DNA of 46,048 nucleotides from JAGOTP01 sp964443315 (lineage in GTDB: Bacteria; Patescibacteriota; Patescibacteriia; 2-12-FULL-60-25). Each line of letters starts with the position of its first letter. Positions within the stretch are counted from its first letter, which is position 1. Both the position numbers and the translations under genes were made by a program. The notes beneath the pieces are model-generated. The model worked only from the letters and a program-made list of their open reading frames with translations, was not told the DNA's origin and made no database searches. This document shows positions 35,062 through 42,969 of this stretch, one piece after another. Location: positions 1 to 46,048 of the forward strand of contig CAYUCP010000002.1 of the NCBI GenBank assembly GCA_964443315.1, in the 5' to 3' direction.

Positions 35062-36029
35062 AGTGAGAAAAGAGAGGACGAATCAAGAGAGCGAGGAATA
35101 AAATGTTTGGGCACGAGAGGTAAAGTTCCGTTCCATTCTAGCGCAAAACGCGGAGAAAGGGATCCCCCCACGAGTTTTGACGCGTGGATAAGTCCGCGGG
35201 CCATGCGAACTGTTTCCAGTGGATGCGAGAGCCATTCTTGTTGGATAGCCTGTTCAGCTTGTTCAAGGAGAACAGTCCACCCCTGTGCCGGCTCTTCTTG
35301 GCGCTCAGCGAGCGTGACCATGCGGTCAATCGCCAGTAAACGAACGCCTAGATCTCCATGAAGTAGTTGCTCAGCCAACGCATTCGCTTGTTCTTTGGAC
35401 ATCTGCCAGCCGGATAGATCGGACATGTAGCGCAGAGCTCGGCCAGGACAGCCACGAGCTGCCCCCGCCAATGCTGTTGGATCTTTCACGCCATGAACCG
35501 TCTTCAACCACTCCTCAATCTGCTTTTTCGGGACACGTGAACAGGCGAGTGGTGCTAATCGCGAACGCAATGTAGCTGGCAAGCGATCTGGTCGTTCAGC
35601 AAGAAAAAGAAACACTAGCGCCGCTGAAGGCTCCTCTACTGTTTTTAGCAAGGCATTACAGCCTTCCTCATTCAACGTGTCGGATTCTTCAACAAGAATC
35701 ACCATCTTGCCGCCACGTGCAGATGACAAAGAAACACGTTGCAATAACTCGCGTACTTGGCGAACCGAGAATTCCTTTGCTCCCTCTTCACGAACAAACC
35801 GAATGAAGTCTGGGTGCGCCTGCAAACGATCAGCTAAACGAGCACGATCAAGCGAGACTTGCTCTTCAGGCGAAAACAACAGCGCTGCCGCAAATCGTTC
35901 CGCCAGCACCCCCTTCCCTACTCCCTTTGGTCCATGAAAAAGATAGGCCTGACCAGGGCGCGTAACGACGCGCGATAATACATCGCGAATCTGCTCGTGA
36001 CCAAGAACATCATCAAACAAGGGGTGCAT
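35058..36029 (-). CDS. holB: DNA polymerase III clamp-loader subunit delta' (HolB-like)
   Basis: A P-loop GPKGVGKG lies at about residues 34-41, and EESDTLNEEGCNALLKTVEEP is the typical clamp-loader Walker B/sensor region. TLRSRLAPLAC follows as sensor 1. There is no zinc module or long tau-like tail, and the 323-residue length fits delta' rather than DnaX. It helps load the sliding clamp on DNA. The start at 36029 gives MHPLFDDVLGHEQ; the longer frame adds an unlikely leader. It overlaps the start of the beta-propeller lipoprotein by 4 nt. Confidence 0.88.
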   Translation of the reverse strand: MHPLFDDVLGHEQIRDVLSRVVTRPGQAYLFHGPKGVGKGVLAERFAAALLFSPEEQVSLDRARLADRLQAHPDFIRFVREEGAKEFSVRQVRELLQRVSLSSARGGKMVILVEESDTLNEEGCNALLKTVEEPSAALVFLFLAERPDRLPATLRSRLAPLACSRVPKKQIEEWLKTVHGVKDPTALAGAARGCPGRALRYMSDLSGWQMSKEQANALAEQLLHGDLGVRLLAIDRMVTLAERQEEPAQGWTVLLEQAEQAIQQEWLSHPLETVRMARGLIHASKLVGGSLSPRFALEWNGTLPLVPKHFIPRSLDSSSLFSL

Positions 36030-36039
36030 GCAGCCTAGC

Positions 36040-36225
36040 CTAGCAGGCGGCCGGACTTTGATCGAATGGTGGGAATTCAAACGGATTTTTCAATCCCCGT
36101 TTCTTGGCTGCCGCTCGCACCAAAAACCCAAGACGATACCAATGTGGCGGAATAACAGCTGGCCCCGGCAAGTGAAGGGAACGGCTATTTGGACGAATGC
36201 GATAGAGCTGATGGAGTGATCTCAT
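36040..36225 (-). CDS. Small basic protein of unknown function
   Basis: A 61-residue frame (MRSLHQLYRIRPNSRSLHL...), rich in Arg and Pro with a C-terminal FEFPPFDQSPAAC. It is placed tightly before holB on the same strand, with a GGGGTAGAT upstream that could act as a weak ribosome site. No family recognised; could be spurious. Confidence 0.45.
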   Translation of the reverse strand: MRSLHQLYRIRPNSRSLHLPGPAVIPPHWYRLGFLVRAAAKKRGLKNPFEFPPFDQSPAAC

Positions 36226-36228
36226 ATA

Positions 36229-36242
36229 TCTACCCCGTTCCA
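36229..36242. repeat. 14-bp direct repeat, copy 1 (TCTACCCCGTTCCA)
   Basis: Identical to 36889-36902, 660 bp away. The two copies bracket the coiled-coil gene and each lies upstream of a leftward gene. Possible shared regulatory element or duplication footprint. Confidence 0.5.
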
Positions 36243-36277
36243 CGCCCTGGAACACTCGTCAATATGTGGACAACCAT

Positions 36278-36841
36278 CTATACCGCCGCCTGACTTCCAT
36301 GAAACGTTTGTTCATGGCGAACAAGCCCGTGCGCAACAGCTGCGAGCTCCACTTCTTGTTTCTTGTGGAGCTTCACAAAATGATCGACATGATCAATGAT
36401 CTTCTCCTCAACTCGTTTCAAACCGCGAGTAAACTCATCACGAGTCACCGACTGCTCTTTCAAAAATTCGACCGAATCCCCAACAGAATCAAGCCGATCA
36501 TTCATATCATTCAACCGTGAATCCATTGAATTCACCTGCTTGTCCATTGAACCCATCCGCTGCTCCATTGAACCCATGCGTTTCTCCATCGAACTCATCT
36601 GCTTTTCCATTGAACCCATTCGCTCCTCCAATGAACTTAGGCCACCTTCAATAGAGCCTACTCTCCCATCGAGAGATGTTATTTTGGTTTCGAGAGAGCC
36701 TACTTTTCCTTCAACTGAACTAATCTGCTTCTGCACACCAACTATTTGTTTTTGCACACCAACAAGCATCGACACCACATCCGTAAGCGTAGAGGCAAGC
36801 GTAGCTATGGTTGGTTTCTTCAAAGGAACAGACGTGTTCAT
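36278..36841 (-). CDS. Coiled-coil protein with 7-residue tandem repeats
   Basis: The 187-residue product is almost entirely coiled coil. From about residue 40 to 120 there are about 11 consecutive heptads such as GSLETKI, TSLDGRV, SSLEERM, GSMEKQM and SSMEKRM, with hydrophobic residues at fixed a/d positions. The C-terminal part (VTRDEFTRGLKRVEEKIIDHVDHF) is a different amphipathic helix. No membrane segment is present. It should form a rod-like oligomer; its partner is unknown. The ATG at 36841 is chosen to exclude an odd Cys-rich leader. Confidence 0.7.
   Translation of the reverse strand: MNTSVPLKKPTIATLASTLTDVVSMLVGVQKQIVGVQKQISSVEGKVGSLETKITSLDGRVGSIEGGLSSLEERMGSMEKQMSSMEKRMGSMEQRMGSMDKQVNSMDSRLNDMNDRLDSVGDSVEFLKEQSVTRDEFTRGLKRVEEKIIDHVDHFVKLHKKQEVELAAVAHGLVRHEQTFHGSQAAV
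36500..36720. repeat. 21-bp tandem repeat array inside the coiled-coil gene
   Basis: Diverged 21-bp units of the form TTCCATTGAACCCATNCGCTC repeat about ten times and encode the heptads. Such arrays can change copy number by slippage without breaking the frame. Confidence 0.7.
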
Positions 36842-36888
36842 ACAACAAACGTAACATGAGTAAATCGGACCTACAACCACCGACCTTC

Positions 36889-36902
36889 TCTACCCCGTTC
36901 CA
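36889..36902. repeat. 14-bp direct repeat, copy 2
   Basis: Identical to 36229-36242. It lies 48 nt upstream of the coiled-coil start. Confidence 0.5.
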
Positions 36903-37095
36903 TGAATAAAATAGACTGTCAAACGAGTATAAAAATGCGTTTCCCCCTAAAACGAGAAGCGCCCCCACCAAGCTTTCGCGCGACCGAGATCCGGTCAATG
37001 CGTGAAGCAAGGTGAGGGCGACTTCCCCAAAGTAAATGGGGTAAGTCAAGTTAAAGGGACGATAGGTAAGGTATGGTATTGGAGGAAGGCGACGA

Positions 37096-38025
37096 TCAGG
37101 TCGACGGGAGCATGCGGTCCACCGGGACCCAGTTGCACCCCATACGGTTGTTCGTCATGGCGTTGGTCATCACGACCATCGAGCCGTTGCGGCGGACGAT
37201 GAACTCGCCGTACCGCGTGAAGCTCGCGCCCGTGCTGGGCACGCCGCAGGAGAACACCGCCCGGAGGCCACTGCTCGCCGGGAAGGTGAAGAGCGCGTTG
37301 AGGGCCACGTACTGTCCGCGGGGGACGCGGAAGGTGTGGGTGTGGCTCGTCAGCACCCCGCCCCGGCCCGGGTCGAGGTAGTTGGCCACCCCGTGCGACC
37401 CGTTCCAGTAGTCGTTGATGTCGATGCTGTCGACGTTGCGCGGGGCGCTCGCGGTCACCTCGTAGGTGTCCTCGCTCGCACCCACACACATGCCGCCCAT
37501 GCACGACTCGCCGCTGCCGCAGCGCGTGCCGCACGTCCCGCAGTTGCTGCTGTCGGTCGCGAGGTTGGCACCGCCGCAGGCGGGCCGGGGGTCGGTACAC
37601 GTGCCCGCGTTGCAGGTCTGGCCCGCCGCGCAGGTGCGCCCGCACGCGCCGCAGTTGTTCGTGTCCGTCTGCAGGTTGCAGCAGACGTTGTTGCAGCTCG
37701 TGAGGCCGCCCGTGCAGCTCTGGGGCTGCTGGTTCGGGACGCACGCGCTGTTCACGCAGCTCTGGCCGGCGTTGCAGGTGAGGCCGCAGCCGCCGCAGTT
37801 GGCGCCGTCGCGGGTGAGGTCCCGGCAGACGCCGCTGCAGTTGATGAGGCGCTCGCCGCAGATGACGGGCTGAGGGCCATTGTCAACCGGGGGCGGGGCG
37901 GTGTCCTGGGGGGCGCCGCCGTCGGCCACGGGCTGCTGGTCGCCCACGTCGCTCTGCATGCAGGCGACCGAGGACGTGCCGAGGCCGAGGACGACGATGA
38001 CGGAGGCGATGGTGGAAAGCTTCAT
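37096..38025 (-). CDS. GC-rich Cys-repeat secreted lipoprotein, myxobacterial style
   Basis: The start at 38025 has a Shine-Dalgarno site (AGGAG) and gives MKLSTIASVIVVLGLGTSSVAC, a lipoprotein signal. A Pro/Asp-rich linker follows. Then come four or five Cys-rich units, each about 38 residues, with NCGxCGxxC and GQSCxxxxC patterns (for example GANCGGCGLTCNAGQSC and TNNCGACGRTCAAGQTC). The C-terminal domain of about 120 residues is beta-rich with no recognised motif. Such Cys-repeat lipoproteins are common in Myxococcota. GC content and codon use differ strongly from the flanking genes. It is either transferred or part of a chimeric contig. Confidence 0.75.
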   Translation of the reverse strand: MKLSTIASVIVVLGLGTSSVACMQSDVGDQQPVADGGAPQDTAPPPVDNGPQPVICGERLINCSGVCRDLTRDGANCGGCGLTCNAGQSCVNSACVPNQQPQSCTGGLTSCNNVCCNLQTDTNNCGACGRTCAAGQTCNAGTCTDPRPACGGANLATDSSNCGTCGTRCGSGESCMGGMCVGASEDTYEVTASAPRNVDSIDINDYWNGSHGVANYLDPGRGGVLTSHTHTFRVPRGQYVALNALFTFPASSGLRAVFSCGVPSTGASFTRYGEFIVRRNGSMVVMTNAMTNNRMGCNWVPVDRMLPST

Positions 38026-38471
38026 GGCGTTACTCCTGATTGAACCTGAACGGTGGTGGAGATCGATGTGCCTAGAAGTCAGCCAACCGCTTACGCGGAG
38101 GCCGTCGACATTCTGCCAAAGCAGATACTCGACGATTCGGGTGGAGCGTTTCCGCTCCGGCGCTTGCGCACCGCACTGCAGCCTACGAGGCCTGTGCTCT
38201 GTTGGGCGGCGACCTTGGGTAAGGCCGCTGTAACCTTCTTCCGTATGTCCAAGGGGCAACTCGGAAGGTTCGAATCAGGTCACCATCCGTGATGATGAAC
38301 TCATTCGAGCTGGGGTGCGACACTAGAGGGTCGTCGCGTGTGGTGCGTGTGCACCCCGTTCGAGTGGCTAGTCTCATGTTCTAGCCGAATGTTCGAATGT
38401 CCGAACGTTCACTTCCTTTCTATGAGAGATGGTTGAGGTTGTACTTCCGACGATCGCGCACCTGCGCTCGA
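38026..38471. other. 446-bp intergenic region between the two GC-rich genes
   Basis: No gene can be supported. It contains a short GGAGCG/CGCTCC hairpin near 38142-38157 and an imperfect palindrome GAATGTTCGAATGTCCGAACGTTC near 38390-38413. It presumably holds the leader and promoter of the Cys-rich lipoprotein, but I see no convincing -35/-10 pair. Confidence 0.5.
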
Positions 38472-39533
38472 TCAGAAGCGGAAGCCCGTCTGCGCCTGCA
38501 GGTCGAGCACGAAGCCCATGTGGAGCGGGTCCTGGCCGTTGACGAGCGCGTTCACGCCGCCGAAGCCGCCGTGCAGCATGAACTGCCCGAAGAACCGCGC
38601 GCCACTGGGCCGGCTGACGGGCCGGAGCGGGATCTCGAGCCGGACACCGCCGCCGAGACCGAGGTTGAAGGCGGTGCCGCCCGTCACCTCACCCGCCTGC
38701 GCCTCGCCGAACCGGAAGCCCATGCCACCGCTCGCCCCGAAGAGGAGCTGGGCGACGCCGCGGCCGTAGATGCCGTGGATGCCGGCGCTCGCCCCGAAGA
38801 GCGGGGTGCGACCGGGCACGAGGGGCTGGCTCTGCAAGCCGTAGAAGGCGACGTCGCCCTCGATGCCGAAGTCCGAGCCCTGCGCCCAGTGGCTCAGGGT
38901 GAACCCCAGGCCGAGGCCGAACGTCGGGCTCCCGCCGGGCTGGTAGGTGTAGCGCACCGCGGGGGCGACGCCGAGGCGCCACTCCTCGCGGAGGTCGTTG
39001 ACCTGGAACGTCACCTGACCCCGGTTGTTCTCGATGCGCTGCGCGAGCACGCGGTCGTTGTTGGCGAGGATCAGGTCGCGGCCGATGCTCTGCTGGTTGT
39101 ACAGCTCGAGCCGGGCGCGGTCGACGTCGGCGTTGTGGCCGAGCGTGTCGATGTTGGTCTCGTCGATCTCGAGGCGCTGGACCAGCCCGGGGTACCGGGG
39201 GTCCCGCCGCGTGACGACGGTGCGTTGCGTACCCCCGACCGCGCGCACGGTCCACTGCTGGCCGGGGCGGATGTCGCTCGTCCCAGCCTGCTGGAACCCG
39301 ACGCGCGGGACCAGGGCCTCGCAGACGCTCATCGCGACCTGCGTGCCGGTGGGGCAGGTGCCGGGCACGTTCTGGAACACCTGGCTCCCGGCGATGTTGT
39401 TGCAGTAGGCCCCGGAGGGCTGGCACTGCCCGCCGGGGGTCTGGGCGAGCACCGGGCAGCCGAAGCTGACGGCGCAGACGCAGACGAGACCGGCGACGAA
39501 ACGGCGGACCTGGACGAAACGGATCTTCTTCAT
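38472..39533 (-). CDS. GC-rich outer-membrane beta-barrel-like protein
   Basis: The product has a signal peptide (MKKIRFVQVRRFVAGLVCVC... ending VLAQ) and a Cys-containing N-terminal region. The C-terminal half consists of alternating beta strands with Gly/Phe/Tyr patterns (for example SPTFGLGLGFTLSHW and FNLGLGGGVRLEIPL) and ends in GFRF. A terminal Phe is the usual outer-membrane barrel signature. It is preceded by a Shine-Dalgarno-like GAGGT. A diderm outer-membrane protein is unexpected in a Patescibacterium. Very long antisense frames across this gene are GC-rich shadows. Confidence 0.7.
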   Translation of the reverse strand: MKKIRFVQVRRFVAGLVCVCAVSFGCPVLAQTPGGQCQPSGAYCNNIAGSQVFQNVPGTCPTGTQVAMSVCEALVPRVGFQQAGTSDIRPGQQWTVRAVGGTQRTVVTRRDPRYPGLVQRLEIDETNIDTLGHNADVDRARLELYNQQSIGRDLILANNDRVLAQRIENNRGQVTFQVNDLREEWRLGVAPAVRYTYQPGGSPTFGLGLGFTLSHWAQGSDFGIEGDVAFYGLQSQPLVPGRTPLFGASAGIHGIYGRGVAQLLFGASGGMGFRFGEAQAGEVTGGTAFNLGLGGGVRLEIPLRPVSRPSGARFFGQFMLHGGFGGVNALVNGQDPLHMGFVLDLQAQTGFRF

Positions 39534-39957
39534 GGCGCTTTACCTCGAACTGTGACGAACGTTGACGACTGGGACTCGGACGACTGCTGCTGGCAGACGA
39601 AACCGAGCTCCTAACAACTCATTCTCTCTTTGTAGCTTTCGCTACGAGGAAGTGAACTTGTCGAAGGAGCTCGAAACGCTAGCGATGACTTATCGTCTGC
39701 CGGCGTTCGGGCCGTCTCACCGGAGTGTTGAGTAAACAGAGGAGGAAGCTGTCTACTCGACTCTCGACAGTGGGACGACCTGAGCGTCGGAGGAACCTGC
39801 GTTCGTTGTGACTGTCTCAACTTGACGGGTTACTATAACATAATACAAGAAACCTGTCAAGGAACCTTGTACATCTAGACTAAGCAGTTTTCTGCTCTAT
39901 TCGACTATTTTGCCCTAAACTAAGGGAAAATTCTGCTTTTTTTGTTCAAAAAATCTG
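39534..39957. other. 424-bp spacer between the GC-rich block and the envelope operon
   Basis: No convincing gene is present. Composition drops from GC-rich near 39540 to AT-rich near 39830-39957. A promoter reading toward the beta-barrel gene lies at 39832-39860, and a GTAGC/GCTAC hairpin at about 39642-39655. The last 100 bp hold AT-rich sequence after the end of the leftward envelope operon. Confidence 0.6.
39832..39860 (-). promoter_or_regulatory. Near-consensus sigma-70 promoter upstream of the beta-barrel gene
   Basis: On the minus strand TTGACA (39860-39855), a 17-bp spacer and TATAGT (39837-39832). It would give a 5' leader of about 290 nt before the start at 39533. Confidence 0.7.
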
Positions 39958-40578
39958 TTAAGAGCCATTAGACAAACGTCGATTTCCCGTTAAAAGCCAA
40001 GCTAGTCCAATACACAATCCAATCCCAAACCCAAGCAATCCGTTCTTCGGAATGTTCGGTCTGGAGTACCAACGCGAGGCTAACGGAGCATCGATAATCT
40101 GCACACGCACATTATTTCCAAAGTAGTTCGGCGCTTGGAGCGCGAGTTCTCGTGAAGCCGACTCGACAATCACCTTCGCCTGGTCACGACGTGGATGATA
40201 CGCGCTTACCATAAGAATCCCTGTTCCGGGAGAAACAGTTGTTTCCACTGTTTTCTGCCAGAGTTTGCGCTTGCTGTATTCGTCTAACGGGAAATACGTT
40301 TGATCGAGATCTTTGGCGCTATTTAATATATTATTTGCAAAGGTGGAAGAATAGAGAAGTTCGGACAAGCTGCCCGCGATGCGCTCGGTAAACTTAAGCG
40401 CACTGTATGGATCAACAGCGGCGGTATTGGTTTGTGTAATCAACAAACGAACCGTTGAGGAATATTGCAGCGGCTGTAAAAAAGACAGCGCCAACGCCAG
40501 CACCGTACCGAGGAGCGTTGTGAGCACTAACGTGCGCCACGCACGCGTGAAGTGCTGAACGGAAAGAACGGAAGGCAT
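39958..40578 (-). CDS. Wzz-like chain-length determinant / polysaccharide co-polymerase protein
   Basis: The 206-residue protein has an N-terminal transmembrane helix (about 16-36) and a C-terminal one (about 180-197). Between them is a domain with YSSTVRLLITQ, and a Pro-rich RWYSRPNIPKN precedes the second helix. This arrangement is that of Wzz/CapA-type polysaccharide co-polymerases, which set surface polysaccharide length. It lacks a tyrosine-kinase domain. It is the last gene of the leftward envelope operon, 19 nt after the HtrA-like gene. Confidence 0.82.
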   Translation of the reverse strand: MPSVLSVQHFTRAWRTLVLTTLLGTVLALALSFLQPLQYSSTVRLLITQTNTAAVDPYSALKFTERIAGSLSELLYSSTFANNILNSAKDLDQTYFPLDEYSKRKLWQKTVETTVSPGTGILMVSAYHPRRDQAKVIVESASRELALQAPNYFGNNVRVQIIDAPLASRWYSRPNIPKNGLLGFGIGLCIGLAWLLTGNRRLSNGS

Positions 40579-40597
40579 ACGCGAGTGAGTATACCAC

Positions 40598-41764
40598 CTA
40601 CTTCACAATCTCGCCTGTGGTTGTTGCTTGAAGTTGAAGATCGACCTGAAACGACTTGCCCTTACGTGTCCCTTGGAGTGTAACCGTTGTCCCAGGGCGA
40701 TAGTCTAAGAGACGCTCGCCAAGATCAACGATACCATCGAAGGCATCGCGATCGATACGTTCGATGATATCCCCTTCTTGCAAGAAGGTGGCCGTACTCG
40801 TGGAAAGAACTTGGCGGACAAGAATACCTTGGCTTGGCCAATCCGTTTTCGCTCCTTCGTAGACAAGGGAAGACACATCTTGAACGCGGAGTCCAAGCGC
40901 CGAACGCTGGATAGGGCGAGCCGCGAGAACCTGCGACAAGGCAGAAGAGATTGCCGTCGTCGGAACAACGGATGCGCCTGCTGCATCGCTCGAAACAACC
41001 AGCCCGATCAGTCCCCCATTACTTCCCCAGACAGCGACCCCCGGACGAACGGCGCGGTCAGCCGACGACAGCAAGAATCGACGGTTCACACGCTCACTGA
41101 GCGTTGCGTCACGTGTTGCACGTGCGTCGGTAGCGACAATCGTCTCAGGACGGAAATGGCGAGGCTCGATTTCGGTCCACACCCCTAATCCAGGAACAAC
41201 GTCGAGGGGAGAGACAAAGTTCGTGACCGGCAGGCTCGTTGCAGCGATTTTAAGGAACGTGAGATTCGTCGAGCTGTCACGTACAAGTTGTGTCACGGGA
41301 TAGACGCGTGATTGCCAAACCACACCTACATCCGCCACCGCCGTCGTACCTACCGCCGCTGATGGAAGAACAATCCAGCCATCAGATGTGAGACTGACAC
41401 CGTATCCCTGAATCCGATCCGCGGGAAGAATCATCGGATCAGCCAGCTTAAGCCCGGTCTTACGAATAACAGGAACCAGCGGTGAAGCCACGCGATTTGC
41501 AAAAACGGCTGGGTACACGGGGCGACGAGCTGTTTCGAGCGGAAGAATCTCCGTGTTTGACTGCGTACTTGTCGCGGGCGTGACCGGCGTTGTCACCCGA
41601 GACCAAAGCTGAGACAGGCGCGAATCCAACCCCCCAGCGACCGTCTTGGCCGCAACGTATCCAGAAATACCTCCCGCTAGACAACCAACGAGCAGGGAAA
41701 CAAGCCAAAAGCCAATGTGGCGTACGACAAACGTATCTTTGTCTTTTGAAGAAGAGGCAGGCAT
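40598..41764 (-). CDS. HtrA-like S1C protein with PDZ domain, all three catalytic residues replaced
   Basis: The protein has an N-terminal transmembrane helix (about residues 17-39), a trypsin-like S1C domain (about 105-265) and a PDZ domain (about 290-380; GLRVQDVS...GILVRQVLS). Aligned by eye with DegP, the His of NNHVV is Ala136 (IVLPSAAV), the Asp of the SDIAL block is Asn167 (DSSTNLTFLK) and the Ser of GNSGG is Ala244 (RPGVAVWG). The surrounding framework (SDGWIV, LIGLVVSS) is kept. So the fold is probably retained without protease activity, perhaps as a peptide-binding scaffold outside the cell (inference). It sits in an operon of membrane proteins. Confidence 0.8.
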   Translation of the reverse strand: MPASSSKDKDTFVVRHIGFWLVSLLVGCLAGGISGYVAAKTVAGGLDSRLSQLWSRVTTPVTPATSTQSNTEILPLETARRPVYPAVFANRVASPLVPVIRKTGLKLADPMILPADRIQGYGVSLTSDGWIVLPSAAVGTTAVADVGVVWQSRVYPVTQLVRDSSTNLTFLKIAATSLPVTNFVSPLDVVPGLGVWTEIEPRHFRPETIVATDARATRDATLSERVNRRFLLSSADRAVRPGVAVWGSNGGLIGLVVSSDAAGASVVPTTAISSALSQVLAARPIQRSALGLRVQDVSSLVYEGAKTDWPSQGILVRQVLSTSTATFLQEGDIIERIDRDAFDGIVDLGERLLDYRPGTTVTLQGTRKGKSFQVDLQLQATTTGEIVK

Positions 41765-41783
41765 ACAATAAACAGAGTGTAGC

Positions 41784-42548
41784 CTAGGCCCAGCGAGCTG
41801 TCAGTAGGACGGCACTAAAAAAGATCACCACGCACACCGCCTCAAAGACAGCGGTTCGCACAGACGGAGCCGGTGGAAACGCGTAGCGACGAATGCGAAG
41901 CGGAGCCGCAAACAAGAGCGCTGCTACCAACCCTTGCGTCCAAACCTCTAACGGAAGGAGAAGGCCAAACAGCGCCACCTGTAACCCAATCACGACCCCG
42001 ATCACACGCCAACGTCGACGATTCGCTGTATCCGCTACCGGATGCTCTGTTGTCCAATAGGCCGCAAGTCCATAGAGACCGAGCAATAGAAATGGAATCC
42101 AGCGCGGGAGGTGTACGAAGACCGTGAGCCCGGCCAAGCCAGCCGTGAGCGCGTAGGCGGTGAGCGGCACACTCGCGAGCGCCATGTGTGAAAGCGCATT
42201 CACTGGATAATGTTTCGAGTTGAACAAAAAATAGAAGATCATCTCGAGCGAGATCGTGACCGCCAACACAGCGACACACGAAAAGAACAAACGCTGTAGC
42301 GGATCTTCAATCATGAGAAATCCGACCCCAATCGCGAACAATAGGGCGAAGGGTGGAACGATGCGCTCAAAGAATCCAGCAATCGACACACGCTTCCAAA
42401 GGAGTAGGGTCGCTGACACCAGAAATACAGCGAGCCCTCCCAAGAGCGGCATTGGATAGAGCAGCGGCTCTCGCCACTGAAGCCACAGCGCAAACGCCAT
42501 CACAACCCCGGATATCCAAGGCAGAAGACGTAAGAGCAGGAAGTACAT
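41784..42548 (-). CDS. Multi-pass membrane protein, unknown
   Basis: The 254-residue protein has about eight hydrophobic segments with short loops and few charges (for example ISGVVMAFALWLQW and IPFLLLGLYGLAAYW). I recognise no motif. It starts 5 nt after the preceding gene (CCTCTATG context) and is followed 19 nt later by the HtrA-like gene, so a shared envelope role is likely. Confidence 0.7.
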   Translation of the reverse strand: MYFLLLRLLPWISGVVMAFALWLQWREPLLYPMPLLGGLAVFLVSATLLLWKRVSIAGFFERIVPPFALLFAIGVGFLMIEDPLQRLFFSCVAVLAVTISLEMIFYFLFNSKHYPVNALSHMALASVPLTAYALTAGLAGLTVFVHLPRWIPFLLLGLYGLAAYWTTEHPVADTANRRRWRVIGVVIGLQVALFGLLLPLEVWTQGLVAALLFAAPLRIRRYAFPPAPSVRTAVFEAVCVVIFFSAVLLTARWA

Positions 42549-42553
42549 AGAGG

Positions 42554-42964
42554 TTAGCGCGTGGTCGAGGTCGTGGAAAAAGCAGCTCGCGCCTCCATTA
42601 ATTTCGTTCGGCCTTCTGGACGACTTTCGCTGAGGGCATTGAACGCGATATAGAGCGCCAAGTGCGTGTCACGACCAGACGCTGGAACACGGATTGTCAG
42701 CAACCGCTCTTTGGCGCTACGCGCGTCGCCTGTTCGATCGTAGTCGGCTAAGACCGACGTGATCGCTGTGCGCCATTCTGCCTGGAGCTCAGCTGGATCA
42801 ATCGGCGTGAGAGGAATTGTTCCTACAGGCTCAACCGGCGTAAGTGGACGCTCCCCTCCTCCAACAAAAAACTTCTGACGAACAAGCAGAACGAGACACA
42901 CGATCAATACCAATCCAACCATGAATAAACCGAATCGCTGACGGAAAAGGGACAAAGAAGGCAT
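42554..42964 (-). CDS. Small single-pass membrane protein, unknown
   Basis: The 136-residue product has one N-terminal transmembrane helix (about residues 10-28) and a Pro/Thr-rich stretch (LTPVEPVGTIPLTPIDP). A helical domain of about 75 residues facing outward follows. No family recognised. The start (GACCTATG) is 5 nt after the AI-2E-type transporter stop, indicating co-transcription. Confidence 0.7.
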   Translation of the reverse strand: MPSLSLFRQRFGLFMVGLVLIVCLVLLVRQKFFVGGGERPLTPVEPVGTIPLTPIDPAELQAEWRTAITSVLADYDRTGDARSAKERLLTIRVPASGRDTHLALYIAFNALSESRPEGRTKLMEARAAFSTTSTTR

Positions 42965-42969
42965 AGGTC

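Noticed and set aside
36500..36720. Possible CRISPR array because of regular repeats
   Set aside because: The units are contiguous 21-bp coding repeats without spacers and encode heptads of a coiled coil.
37336..38043. An Ala/Val/Arg-rich plus-strand frame over the Cys-rich lipoprotein
   Set aside because: Composition is that expected from the opposite strand of a GC-rich gene, and the minus frame has regular Cys repeats and a lipoprotein signal.
38397..39614. A 405-residue plus-strand open frame across the beta-barrel gene
   Set aside because: It is a GC-rich antisense shadow full of Glu/Ala/Val with no signal or motif. The minus-strand frame has a signal peptide, beta pattern, Shine-Dalgarno-like site and promoter.
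39611..39820. A 69-residue minus-strand frame in the leader of the beta-barrel gene
   Set aside because: Ser/Arg-rich with no motif or start signal. It lies in the probable 5' leader downstream of the promoter.
37000..39900. Mobile element carrying the GC-rich block
   Set aside because: I found no transposase, integrase, terminal inverted repeats or target duplication at the borders, so transfer by a mobile element is not supported by the sequence.
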